This document shows, piece by piece, positions 57,781-64,000 of a stretch of DNA of 64,000 bases. The notes beneath the pieces are model-generated. The model ran no database searches. It was not told the DNA's origin and saw nothing but the letters and a program-made list of their open reading frames with translations. Within the stretch, counting starts at the first letter, position 1. Each line of letters starts with the position of its first letter. The translations under genes and the position numbers were made by a program. Origin of the DNA: JBDHWG01 sp046328525 (GTDB lineage: Bacteria > Chloroflexota > Anaerolineae > Epilineales > JAHCIE01); assembly GCA_046328525.1 (NCBI GenBank), contig JAXLWK010000004.1:186001-250000 (forward strand), given 5' to 3'.

Positions 57781-58875
57781 GTGATCAACTGGAAGTACGC
57801 TCGCCGCTTCGACTGGCTCCTGCTCGTGACGGCCGTGGCGCTAATGGCCTTCGGCATCTTCATGATTCGCGGCGTCGAGATGACCGCCATCTACGAGGCG
57901 CGCACCGTGCGCCAGAGCGCCTATGCCGCGCTAGGGCTGGTCGTGTTCATCGCGGCGGTTTGGATAGACTATCGCATCTGGGCCAGGCTGTGGAAGGTCA
58001 TCTACATCGGTCTGCTGGGCCTGCTGGGCGCGGTGCTGGTCGCCGGCAGCGCCTTCGGCGGCGCGCGCAGCTCCTTCGACCTGAAGCTGTTCCGCGTCGA
58101 GCCGTCGGAGATGGCGAAGGTGCTGCTGGTCATCGTCCTGGCGAGCTACATGTCGAGCCACGACATGCGCCAGGTGCGGCATTTGCTGATTACCCTGGGC
58201 ATGACCGTCGTCGTCATGGGGCTGATCTTCGTCGAGCCGAACCTGGGCGGCGCCCTGCTCCTCGCGCCCATCTGGCTCGTCATGGCGTTCGTCGCCGGGA
58301 TGCGCGTCTGGCACGCCGCGACCCTCGGCCTCGCCGCCGTCGCCGCCATCCCCATCAGCCTGCGCTTCCTGGAGGGCTACCAGCTCGACCGCATCATCAC
58401 CTTCCTGGACCCCAGCAGCGACGCCTCCGGCAAGGGCTACAACACCATTCAGGCGCTCATCGCCATCGGGTCGGGCGGCTGGACGGGCCAGGGCTACGGC
58501 CAGGGCCTCCAGAGCCAGCTGCACTACCTGCGCCAGCCGTACACCGACTACATGTTCTCGGTGATGGCCGAGGAGCTGGGGTTTGTCGGCGTGAGCCTCT
58601 TCATCATCGTCGTCACCCTGCTCCTGCTCCGGCTCATCCGCGCCAGCAGCATCGCCACGGATGACTTCGGGCGGCTGCTCGCGGTGGGCATCGCGTTCAA
58701 CATTTTCTTGCAGACCGCGCTCCACATCGCCGTCAACCTGAACCTGGTGCCGACGACGGGGGAGCCGCTCCCATTCATCTCCTTTGGCGGCAGCTCGCTG
58801 GTAACCTTCATGTTCGGTCTCGGCATTGTCGAGAGCGTCGTGATGCGCCGCAAGATGCTGGAATTCGACTGGTGA
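57781..58875 (+). CDS. SEDS-family glycan polymerase (RodA/FtsW-like)
   Basis: A 364-residue protein with ten membrane segments. The GTG start at 57781 gives VINWKYARRFDWLLLVTAVA, the usual RodA N-terminus. Conserved loops: FRVEPSEMAKVLLVIVLASY, FVEPNLGGALLLAP, SGGWTGQGYGQGLQSQLHYL (the catalytic loop region), YTDYMFSVMAEELGFVGVSL and PTTGEPLPFISFGGSSLVTF. It polymerises peptidoglycan from lipid II with a class B PBP, here for elongation or division. gltX follows after 3 bases. Confidence 0.93.
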   Translation: MINWKYARRFDWLLLVTAVALMAFGIFMIRGVEMTAIYEARTVRQSAYAALGLVVFIAAVWIDYRIWARLWKVIYIGLLGLLGAVLVAGSAFGGARSSFDLKLFRVEPSEMAKVLLVIVLASYMSSHDMRQVRHLLITLGMTVVVMGLIFVEPNLGGALLLAPIWLVMAFVAGMRVWHAATLGLAAVAAIPISLRFLEGYQLDRIITFLDPSSDASGKGYNTIQALIAIGSGGWTGQGYGQGLQSQLHYLRQPYTDYMFSVMAEELGFVGVSLFIIVVTLLLLRLIRASSIATDDFGRLLAVGIAFNIFLQTALHIAVNLNLVPTTGEPLPFISFGGSSLVTFMFGLGIVESVVMRRKMLEFDW

Positions 58876-58878
58876 CCC

Positions 58879-60360
58879 ATGACCAACCCACCTGTTAGCC
58901 CCTTCCGGGGGCGCGTCGCCCCGAGTCCGACCGGCTTCCTGCACATCGCCGTCGCCCGCGCGGCCTTGTACAACTGGCTGAGCGCCCGCAAGCTCGGCGG
59001 CCAGTTCATCCTCCGCATCGAGGACACCGACCGCACGCGCTACGTCGAGGGCAGCCTGGATAACATCAAGAGCGGCCTGCGCTGGCTCGGGCTGGAGTGG
59101 GACGAAGGCCCGGACGTCGGCGGCCCCTACGGCCCGTATGTCCAGTCGGAGCGCCTGCCCATCTACCACGCCTACATCCAGACGCTGCTCGACAGCGGCC
59201 ACGCCTACGAGACGTACTACTCGAAGGACGAGCTGGACGCCATCCGCGACGCGGTGGGCGAGGCCGACCCGGTCGCGTTCAACCGCCGCGTCCGCTCGAT
59301 GCCAGAGGAGGAGAAGGCGCGGCGGCGCGAGGCCGGGGTGCGGCCCGCCGTCCTGTTCAAGATGCCGGAAGAGGGGGAGACGGTCGTCTACGACGAGATT
59401 CGCGGCGAGATCCGCTTCCCCAACAAGTCGCTGCGCGACCCCGTGCTGCTCAAGTCCGACGGCTTCCCGACGTACCACTTCGCGGCGATGGTGGACGATG
59501 GGCTGATGCGCATCACCGACGTGCTGCGCGGCGTCGAGTGGCTGCCGAGCCTGCCGCTCCACGTCCAGGTCATCCAGGCCCTCGGCTGGGAGACGCCGCG
59601 CTTCTACCACCTGTCCCTATTCCTCGACCCGTCGGGCAAGGGCAAGATGAGCAAGCGCAAGGGGTCGAACGAGTATCCCATCTTCGTGCATCAGCTCCGC
59701 GAGATGGGCTACCTGCCGGAGGCGCTGCTCAACTGGATCGCGCTCATGGGCTGGGCCGAGACCAGCGGCGACCGCGAGATCTACACCGTGCCGGAGCTGA
59801 TCGAGGCGTTCGACCTGCGCCGCGTCCGCGCCGCGCCCGCCGCCGTGGACTACGACAAGGCCGAGTGGCTCAACGGCGTCCACATCCGCATGCTCGCGCC
59901 GGACGACCTGGCGCGGCGGATCGCGCCGTTCATGGCGGCGGCCGGGTTCGACGTGACCGCCGAGCAGATCGAGCCGATGGTTCCGCTGATCCAGGAGCGC
60001 ATGGCGAACCTGACCGAGGCCGTGGAGCTGCTGGACTTCTTCTTCGTGACGCCGCCCGCGCCCGAAGGGGCCGAACTGACGCCGAAGAAGCTCACGCCCG
60101 CCGACGCGGCGGGGGAGCTTGAGGCAGCGCGGGAAGTGCTGGCGGGGCTGGAGCCGTTCGACGCGGCGAGCATCGAGGCGGCGCTGCGGGGGATGGCCGA
60201 GGCGCGGGGCATCAAGCCCGGCGACCTGTTCACGATTCTGCGGGTGGCGCTGAGCAGCAAGCGCGTCGCGCCGCCGCTGTTCGGGACCATCGCGTGCCTG
60301 GGCCGCGAGACGACGCTGGCGCGCATAGACCGCGCCCTGGGCATCCTGCAACCGGCGTAA
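58879..60360 (+). CDS. gltX: Glutamate--tRNA ligase
   Basis: A 493-residue class I synthetase that charges tRNA-Glu. The signature is APSPTGFLHIAVARAALYNW (HIGH box as HIAV) and KMSKRKGSN. FILRIEDTDRTR and the GoQ/anticodon-binding helical C-terminus are as usual. It follows a SEDS polymerase gene with a 3-base gap, so both share the promoter at 57688. Confidence 0.97.
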   Translation: MTNPPVSPFRGRVAPSPTGFLHIAVARAALYNWLSARKLGGQFILRIEDTDRTRYVEGSLDNIKSGLRWLGLEWDEGPDVGGPYGPYVQSERLPIYHAYIQTLLDSGHAYETYYSKDELDAIRDAVGEADPVAFNRRVRSMPEEEKARRREAGVRPAVLFKMPEEGETVVYDEIRGEIRFPNKSLRDPVLLKSDGFPTYHFAAMVDDGLMRITDVLRGVEWLPSLPLHVQVIQALGWETPRFYHLSLFLDPSGKGKMSKRKGSNEYPIFVHQLREMGYLPEALLNWIALMGWAETSGDREIYTVPELIEAFDLRRVRAAPAAVDYDKAEWLNGVHIRMLAPDDLARRIAPFMAAAGFDVTAEQIEPMVPLIQERMANLTEAVELLDFFFVTPPAPEGAELTPKKLTPADAAGELEAAREVLAGLEPFDAASIEAALRGMAEARGIKPGDLFTILRVALSSKRVAPPLFGTIACLGRETTLARIDRALGILQPA

Positions 60361-60389
60361 CACCCATTGGTTGTCAGGAGAGTGCTACA

Positions 60390-60602
60390 ATGATATCCAG
60401 AGAGTTACTCGATCAACTTGGCGAACTGAACCGCGCCGACAAGCTGCACATCATTCAGGTGCTGGTGTCTCAACTGGCGCAGGAAGAGGCCGAACTTCTC
60501 AAGCCAGGCGCAGTCTATCCGATTTGGTCTCCCTATGACTCCTATGGTGCGGCGCGAATACTGTTGGACACGCTGAAAGCCGCCGCTCCCGTCGGCGACT
60601 AG
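60390..60602 (+). CDS. Small protein, antitoxin-like family
   Basis: A 70-residue protein (LLDQLGELNRADKLHIIQVL; LKPGAVYPIWSPYDSYGAAR). I recognise the pattern LNxADKLxxxQxLxxxLAxEE...PGxxYxIWSPYxxxxAA as a small family common in cyanobacteria and Chloroflexota, often beside toxin or transposase genes. No partner lies next to it here. GAGAG precedes the ATG weakly. Confidence 0.55.
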   Translation: MISRELLDQLGELNRADKLHIIQVLVSQLAQEEAELLKPGAVYPIWSPYDSYGAARILLDTLKAAAPVGD

Positions 60603-60622
60603 CTGGTAGGGATAGCCCATGT

Positions 60623-60726
60623 GGGTACCCAGGCAGACAACCCCACTCAGGGCGACCACAAGGATCGCCCCTATGGGTACCCAGGCAGACAACCCCACTC
60701 AGGGCGACCACAAGGATCGCCCCTAC
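60623..60726 (+). repeat. 52-bp tandem duplication
   Basis: Two copies of a unit that starts GGGTACCCAGGCAGACAACC and ends GGATCGCCCCTA (60623-60674 and 60675-60726). The second copy runs up to the ribosome site of the next gene. Confidence 0.9.
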
Positions 60727-60749
60727 TCACTCACTAGGAGTGTACCTCC

Positions 60750-61169
60750 GTGTCCGCCTCAACTATCCATATTCTCGTCGGCGCGGTGCTCCTGATTCAC
60801 GGCCTGGGCCACATTGGGGCGCTCGCGGCGCTCTCCTTCACCGGCCGAGGGCGTGACACAGGCGGCTGGCGGCCGGCGCGCTCGTGGCTGCTCCCGTCGC
60901 TCGCGCCCGTCGCGGCGCGCGCCGTCGCCAGCGTCTTCTGGGTCCTGTCGGCCGTCGGGTTCGTCGCGGCGGCGCTGGCATTCTGGGGCATCCTTCTGCC
61001 GACCACGTTGTGGCAGCCGCTGGCTGTGGTCTTCGCCATCATCTCCACCGTTGGCATCGTGCTGTTCCTCGGCACGTGGCCGGTGTTTAACACCGTCGCC
61101 GCACTCGCGGTGAACATCGCTGTGTTCGTGTGCGTCCTCTGGCTGCACTGGCCGCCGCCGACCTCGTGA
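60750..61169 (+). CDS. Four-helix membrane protein of unknown function
   Basis: A 139-residue protein. GTG start with AGGAG upstream. Four hydrophobic segments are seen (IHILVGAVLLIHGLGHIGAL; VASVFWVLSAVGFVAAALAF; WQPLAVVFAIISTVGIVLFL; FNTVAALAVNIAVFVCVLWL). The first contains HGLGH, possibly metal- or haem-relevant. Not recognised. Confidence 0.7.
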   Translation: MSASTIHILVGAVLLIHGLGHIGALAALSFTGRGRDTGGWRPARSWLLPSLAPVAARAVASVFWVLSAVGFVAAALAFWGILLPTTLWQPLAVVFAIISTVGIVLFLGTWPVFNTVAALAVNIAVFVCVLWLHWPPPTS

Positions 61170-61641
61170 CTCGAGAGTAACTCTCTACCCGCTCTTGGAG
61201 CTAACACTTGGCGTCGGGGTTTTCGGGGAGCGATGCGAAGTACTCCATAAGGGAGTTCCTCATGGACGTGTGTCCACCAGCAGACGGATGAAAATCGCTG
61301 TCAGCCCGAACGCCAGGTCCGCCCGCCGCTGAAGCAGCGGGCTACGAATGGAAGCCTGAGAGGCTGCCGCTCCGGCTTCCCCAGCCCCTTGGGCTTCCAT
61401 CCTTAGCCGTAGGCTTGAGCCTACGGCGACCGGCGACGAGGCGGCCCAGGGTTATTTTCAAGGGAGGGCCGGCGGGTAACTCCGCATCCATTTGAGCCTG
61501 TAGCGCCGACTGAAGTCGGCTCCGAGGAAATGCCGACTGAAGTCGGCGCTACCGTTCCACGCTGTTGCGTGGAGCTACCAAACGCTCTGCGCCTTTCGCG
61601 TTTTTCGTGGGCTTTCGTGACCTTCGCGGTCCAAAGTCCGC
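61170..61641. repeat. Long gap filled with rep-C, rep-J, rep-B and rep-G remnants
   Basis: rep-C core at 61319-61430 with the long flanks of the 18.2 kb copy (GATGAAAATCGCTGTC from about 61287; GGCCCAGGGTTATTTTCAA to about 61462). rep-J copies lie at about 61505-61520 and 61531-61546. A miniature rep-B (GCTACCGTTCCACGC/GCGTGGAGCTACC, about 61548-61579) is next, then a rep-G half (CTTTCGCGTTTTTCGTGGGC). No gene was seen. Confidence 0.75.
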
Positions 61642-62436
61642 TCAGTACGGGCCGGTGGGGCCGCCGCCGTTCTTGCCCGTTCCCTTCGTTGCCTCGACGG
61701 CGGCCCGGGCGGCGTTCGCCAGCAATCCCCCGTCACTCAGAATCGTGACGAACTGAAACCCCTTCTCGATCATCTGCCGCGCGTATGAGGGGGCAGCGCA
61801 GTGGATGCCGGCGGCGACGTTGTGGCGCTTGGCGGCGGCAATGATGCGGTCGAGCTTGTCCACCATGAACGGCTCGGTGACATCAATGCGCGGCGGGTAG
61901 CCGTAGCTCTGGCTGAGGTCGGCCGGGCCGACGTACAGCGCGTCCACGCCCTCGACGCTGAGAATCTCGTCAATGTTCTCCACCGCCTGCTCTGTCTCGA
62001 TCATCGGCATGGTGATGATCGTGTCGTTGGCGCGGGCGGAGTAGTCGTCGCCCGCGTAGAGGCGCGCGCGCGTCGGGCCGTGGCTGCGGTAGCCGCGCGG
62101 GTGGTAGCGGCACGCGCCGACGAACGCCTCCGCCTCCGCGCGGCTGTTCACCATGGGGCAGATGATGCCGTAGCACCCGGCGTCGAGCATCTTCATGATG
62201 ATGCCCGGCTCGTTCCACGGCACGCGGGCGAACGGGGTGACGTTGGTCGCCGACATGGCCTGGAGCATGGCGACGGCGGCCTGGTAGTCCACTGGGCCGT
62301 GCTGGAGGTCAATGGTCAGGCTGTCCCAGCCGGTCTGGGACATGGTCTCGGCGGCGAAGGTCGAGGGGATGTGGAGCCAGCCGTTGACGACCGCGCCCCC
62401 TTGCTGCCAGATAGTGCGAACACGATTCTCACGCAT
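61642..62436 (-). CDS. HpcH/HpaI aldolase family protein
   Basis: A 264-residue TIM-barrel class II aldolase. The start at 62436 has GAAAGG upstream. WDSLTIDLQHGPVDYQAAV, RVPWNEPGIIMKMLDAGCYG, IICPMVNSRAEAE, TIITMPMIETEQAVENIDEI and VEGVDALYVGPADLSQSYGY hold the divalent-metal Glu/Asp ligands and the Arg. Such enzymes cleave 2-keto-3-deoxy compounds such as 4-hydroxy-2-oxoheptanedioate; the substrate is unknown. Confidence 0.93.
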   Translation of the reverse strand: MRENRVRTIWQQGGAVVNGWLHIPSTFAAETMSQTGWDSLTIDLQHGPVDYQAAVAMLQAMSATNVTPFARVPWNEPGIIMKMLDAGCYGIICPMVNSRAEAEAFVGACRYHPRGYRSHGPTRARLYAGDDYSARANDTIITMPMIETEQAVENIDEILSVEGVDALYVGPADLSQSYGYPPRIDVTEPFMVDKLDRIIAAAKRHNVAAGIHCAAPSYARQMIEKGFQFVTILSDGGLLANAARAAVEATKGTGKNGGGPTGPY

Positions 62437-62484
62437 GCGATTGCCTTTCAGTGAATGATGTGGCCCTGACTGATTTGACAAGTG

Positions 62485-62640
62485 TAGGAGTTACGCAGTT
62501 GGGGAGGGCATTGGACCACGAACGGCACGAAACGGGCGCGAACGGCACGAAAAAGAGCCGTGGGGCGCGTCCCTTTCGCGTTTTTCGTGCGATTTCGTGC
62601 CCTTCGTGGTCCAATGCCCTCCCCAACTGCGTAACTCCTA
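62485..62640. repeat. 156-bp palindrome (rep-G)
   Basis: Arms of 38 bp pair perfectly (62485-62522, starting TAGGAGTTACGCAGTTGGGG, with 62603-62640). Inner GGCACGAAA/TTTCGTGCC and CACGAAAAA/TTTTTCGTG add more pairs. It could be a MITE-like element or an mRNA hairpin between two minus-strand genes. Confidence 0.85.
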
Positions 62641-62647
62641 AAGTGTA

Positions 62648-63535
62648 TCACCGCAGCGGGGCGGTGGTGACGACGGCGATTCCCATGACGACGGCGAGGC
62701 CGCCCACGAGCTGCTGCAACGTGGGCGCGACCCCGAACACGCCCCACGTCCACAGAATGGCGACGACAGGGCTGAGGGTCAGGATGATCGAGAACACGGA
62801 CATGTTCAGCTGCCGCAGCGCCATGTAATACAGGGCGCGGCTGATGACGACATCCAGCAGGGCGAAGACCAGGAGCGCCAGCCACGCCTGCGCGCTCGGC
62901 CACTGCCACGCCCGGAACGCCGTCGTCGTCACCGCCATCACACCGGCCATGATGGCGAGACGCCAGAAAAAGAACTCGGTGAACGCGATGTGGCCGCCGT
63001 ACCGCTTCACCACGCCGGCGTGGGTGGCGTAGAGCGCCGCGAACGTCAGCACCAATAGCGCCCCGATGCGCAGGTAGTCGCCGGGTTGGAATGTAATCGT
63101 CGCCACGCCGACCAGGGCCACCGCCACCCCAACGCCCTGGCGCGTCGTCAGCCGGTCCTTCAGCCAGAACACGCCGAGCAAGACGCCGAACAGGATGGAC
63201 GACTCGCTGAGCAGGGACGCCGTGCCGGGGTCTATGTACTGCACCGCCACATAGCTGATGGACGTCGCGATCCCCGCCAGTCCGCCCACCGCGAGGAAGA
63301 ACCGCAGGTGGTGGCGCAACGTGCCGGGTCGGAGTTGCCCGGTCGCCCCGGCATAGACGCCCACCTGAACGGCGGCCACGGCGGTGACGAGGCACGACGC
63401 CAGCACCGGCGGCATGAACGAGTTCAGGCTCCGCGCGAAGACGAAGTGCAGGCCGTCGAGCACGATGAGCGCGGCCACCAGGATGGGCGCGCTCCGGGCG
63501 AGGCGAACACTCAGCGTGGGAGAGGCGTCCGACAT
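62648..63535 (-). CDS. EamA/DMT family transporter
   Basis: A 295-residue protein with ten membrane helices in two EamA halves (ILVAALIVLDGLHFVFARSL; LAIMAGVMAVTTTAFRAWQW). The signature GLAGIATSISYVAVQYIDPG and TASLLSESSILFGVLLGVFW lie in the first half; QLNMSVFSIILTLSPVVAIL in the second. It exports or imports small metabolites; substrate unknown. Confidence 0.93.
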   Translation of the reverse strand: MSDASPTLSVRLARSAPILVAALIVLDGLHFVFARSLNSFMPPVLASCLVTAVAAVQVGVYAGATGQLRPGTLRHHLRFFLAVGGLAGIATSISYVAVQYIDPGTASLLSESSILFGVLLGVFWLKDRLTTRQGVGVAVALVGVATITFQPGDYLRIGALLVLTFAALYATHAGVVKRYGGHIAFTEFFFWRLAIMAGVMAVTTTAFRAWQWPSAQAWLALLVFALLDVVISRALYYMALRQLNMSVFSIILTLSPVVAILWTWGVFGVAPTLQQLVGGLAVVMGIAVVTTAPLR

Positions 63536-63567
63536 GGCTTCCCCTGTGCGCCGTGAATGGGGCCATT

Positions 63568-64000
63568 CTATGGCCTGGACGCGCTTCTGTCAAAACCCGC
63601 CTGTCTCAGCCGCTGGCGGACGATGTCCTCTAGCGCCGGTCGGCTCAGGCTCTCCAGCTCGTAGCGCACGCGCACCGCCGGCACGCCGATGCGCAGCACG
63701 CGCCGCAGGTCAATCGGCGTGCCGAGGATGACGGCGTCCACGTCGGCGGCGGCGATGGTCGCCTCCAGGTCGCGGATCTGCCCCTCGCTGTAGCCCATCG
63801 CCGGCAGGACGCTCTGCGCCTGGGGGTAGCGCGCGAAGACCTCGCGCATCGAGCCGACGGCGAACGCCACCGGCGAGACGATGGTCGCGCCCAGGCGCTG
63901 CGCCGCCACTGTGCCCGCGCCGAACGGCATCTCGCCGTGGGTAAGCGTCGGCCCATCCTCGACCACCAGGACGCGCTTCCCGGCCAGCGCCACGCTGTCC
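63568..64000 (-). CDS. C-terminal part of a COG2403-like predicted GTPase
   Basis: A gene cut by the right edge; 144 codons are visible, reading LAGKRVLVVEDGPTLTHGEM, then PFGAGTVAAQRLGA, LEATIAAADVDAVILGTPID and RVLRIGVPAVRVRYELES. I recognise the pattern GKRVLVVEDGPTLTHGEM.xGAG as that of a P-loop GTPase family once linked to cyclic 2,3-diphosphoglycerate synthesis. The P-loop part lies beyond the edge. Confidence 0.75.
   Translation of the reverse strand, partial: DSVALAGKRVLVVEDGPTLTHGEMPFGAGTVAAQRLGATIVSPVAFAVGSMREVFARYPQAQSVLPAMGYSEGQIRDLEATIAAADVDAVILGTPIDLRRVLRIGVPAVRVRYELESLSRPALEDIVRQRLRQAGFDRSASRP

Overview
The window is 64 kb of GC-rich bacterial DNA with close gene packing on both strands. 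The mix of families points to a Chloroflexota (Anaerolineae-like) chromosome: alanine/proline-linked lipoproteins, large secreted proteins with Thr-Pro linkers (NHL/PA14, beta-propeller, beta-helix, Ig/PxKF and dockerin architectures), an LPTTG-tailed surface protein, an effector-associated-domain protein and a glmS ribozyme. There is no rRNA and no convincing tRNA, so the phylum is an inference from gene content and style.

Layout. 0.1-3.9 kb: a sugar or glycerol-3-phosphate type ABC importer operon on the minus strand. 4.1-16.7 kb: a secreted subtilase, an ATPase/winged-helix regulator divergent from a GT39-like membrane glycosyltransferase, a DsrE-like protein, several secreted or anchored proteins and a cupin. 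16.7-17.3 kb: the wreck of a small two-gene module. 17.3-18.0 kb: an NTF2-like surface protein. 18.1-20.6 kb: promoter, glmS ribozyme and glmS. 20.6-23.3 kb: a GT4 glycosyltransferase, a toxin-antitoxin cassette between 56-bp direct repeats, and a pentapeptide-repeat protein. 23.3-25.9 kb: a membrane 4Fe-4S protein pair, a small unknown protein and a holin-like protein. 26.0-31.4 kb: a macro/EAD7-like conflict protein, an amidohydrolase and a frameshifted MmeI-like restriction-modification gene. 31.9-37.3 kb: an NHL/PA14 protein, an Ig/PxKF protein and queA. 37.4-42.2 kb: an isolated micro-gene (promoter, 32-codon ORF, terminator) followed by an ABC-2 exporter, a coupled 24-codon ORF and two tandem GNAT genes. 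42.2-45.4 kb: a decayed osmoprotectant permease, a DUF2270 protein, tmRNA (ssrA) and mazG. 45.5-49.3 kb: a giant beta-helix protein. 49.5-50.9 kb: an arsenic operon (arsR, an ArsN2-like acetyltransferase) ending in an arsC-arsM chimera. 51.0-53.7 kb: a GATase, murI and psuG. 53.8-61.2 kb: a beta-propeller protein, a DUF5666-like protein, a rodA/ftsW-gltX operon and small genes. 61.6-64.0 kb: an HpcH/HpaI aldolase, an EamA transporter and a truncated COG2403-like GTPase.

Intergenic DNA is crowded with dispersed hairpin repeats, named here as follows. rep-A: CTCACCCC-CCCTCTCCC/GGGAGAGGG-GGGGTGAGGG palindromes. rep-B: about 100 bp with GTAGCTCCACA... inverted ends and flanking direct repeats. 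rep-C: about 110-180 bp with four hairpins. rep-D: GTCATTGCGAG...CTCGCAATGAC ends. rep-E: GTAGGGGCAGGTTT hairpin. rep-G: 156-bp palindrome. rep-H: AACGGATA-rich. rep-I: CGCAGAGGCGCAAAGG-rich. rep-J: GCCGACTGAAGTCGGC. Several have entered coding frames or now supply C-termini (GT39-like, GT4, methyltransferase, dockerin and propeller genes).

Strongest leads: the 37.4 kb micro-gene beside an exporter and two acetyltransferases; the glmS ribozyme with two extra GNRA-capped hairpins; the TA cassette between direct repeats; the arsC-arsM chimera; the macro-EAD7-like protein; and the G7-tract frameshift in the MmeI-like gene.
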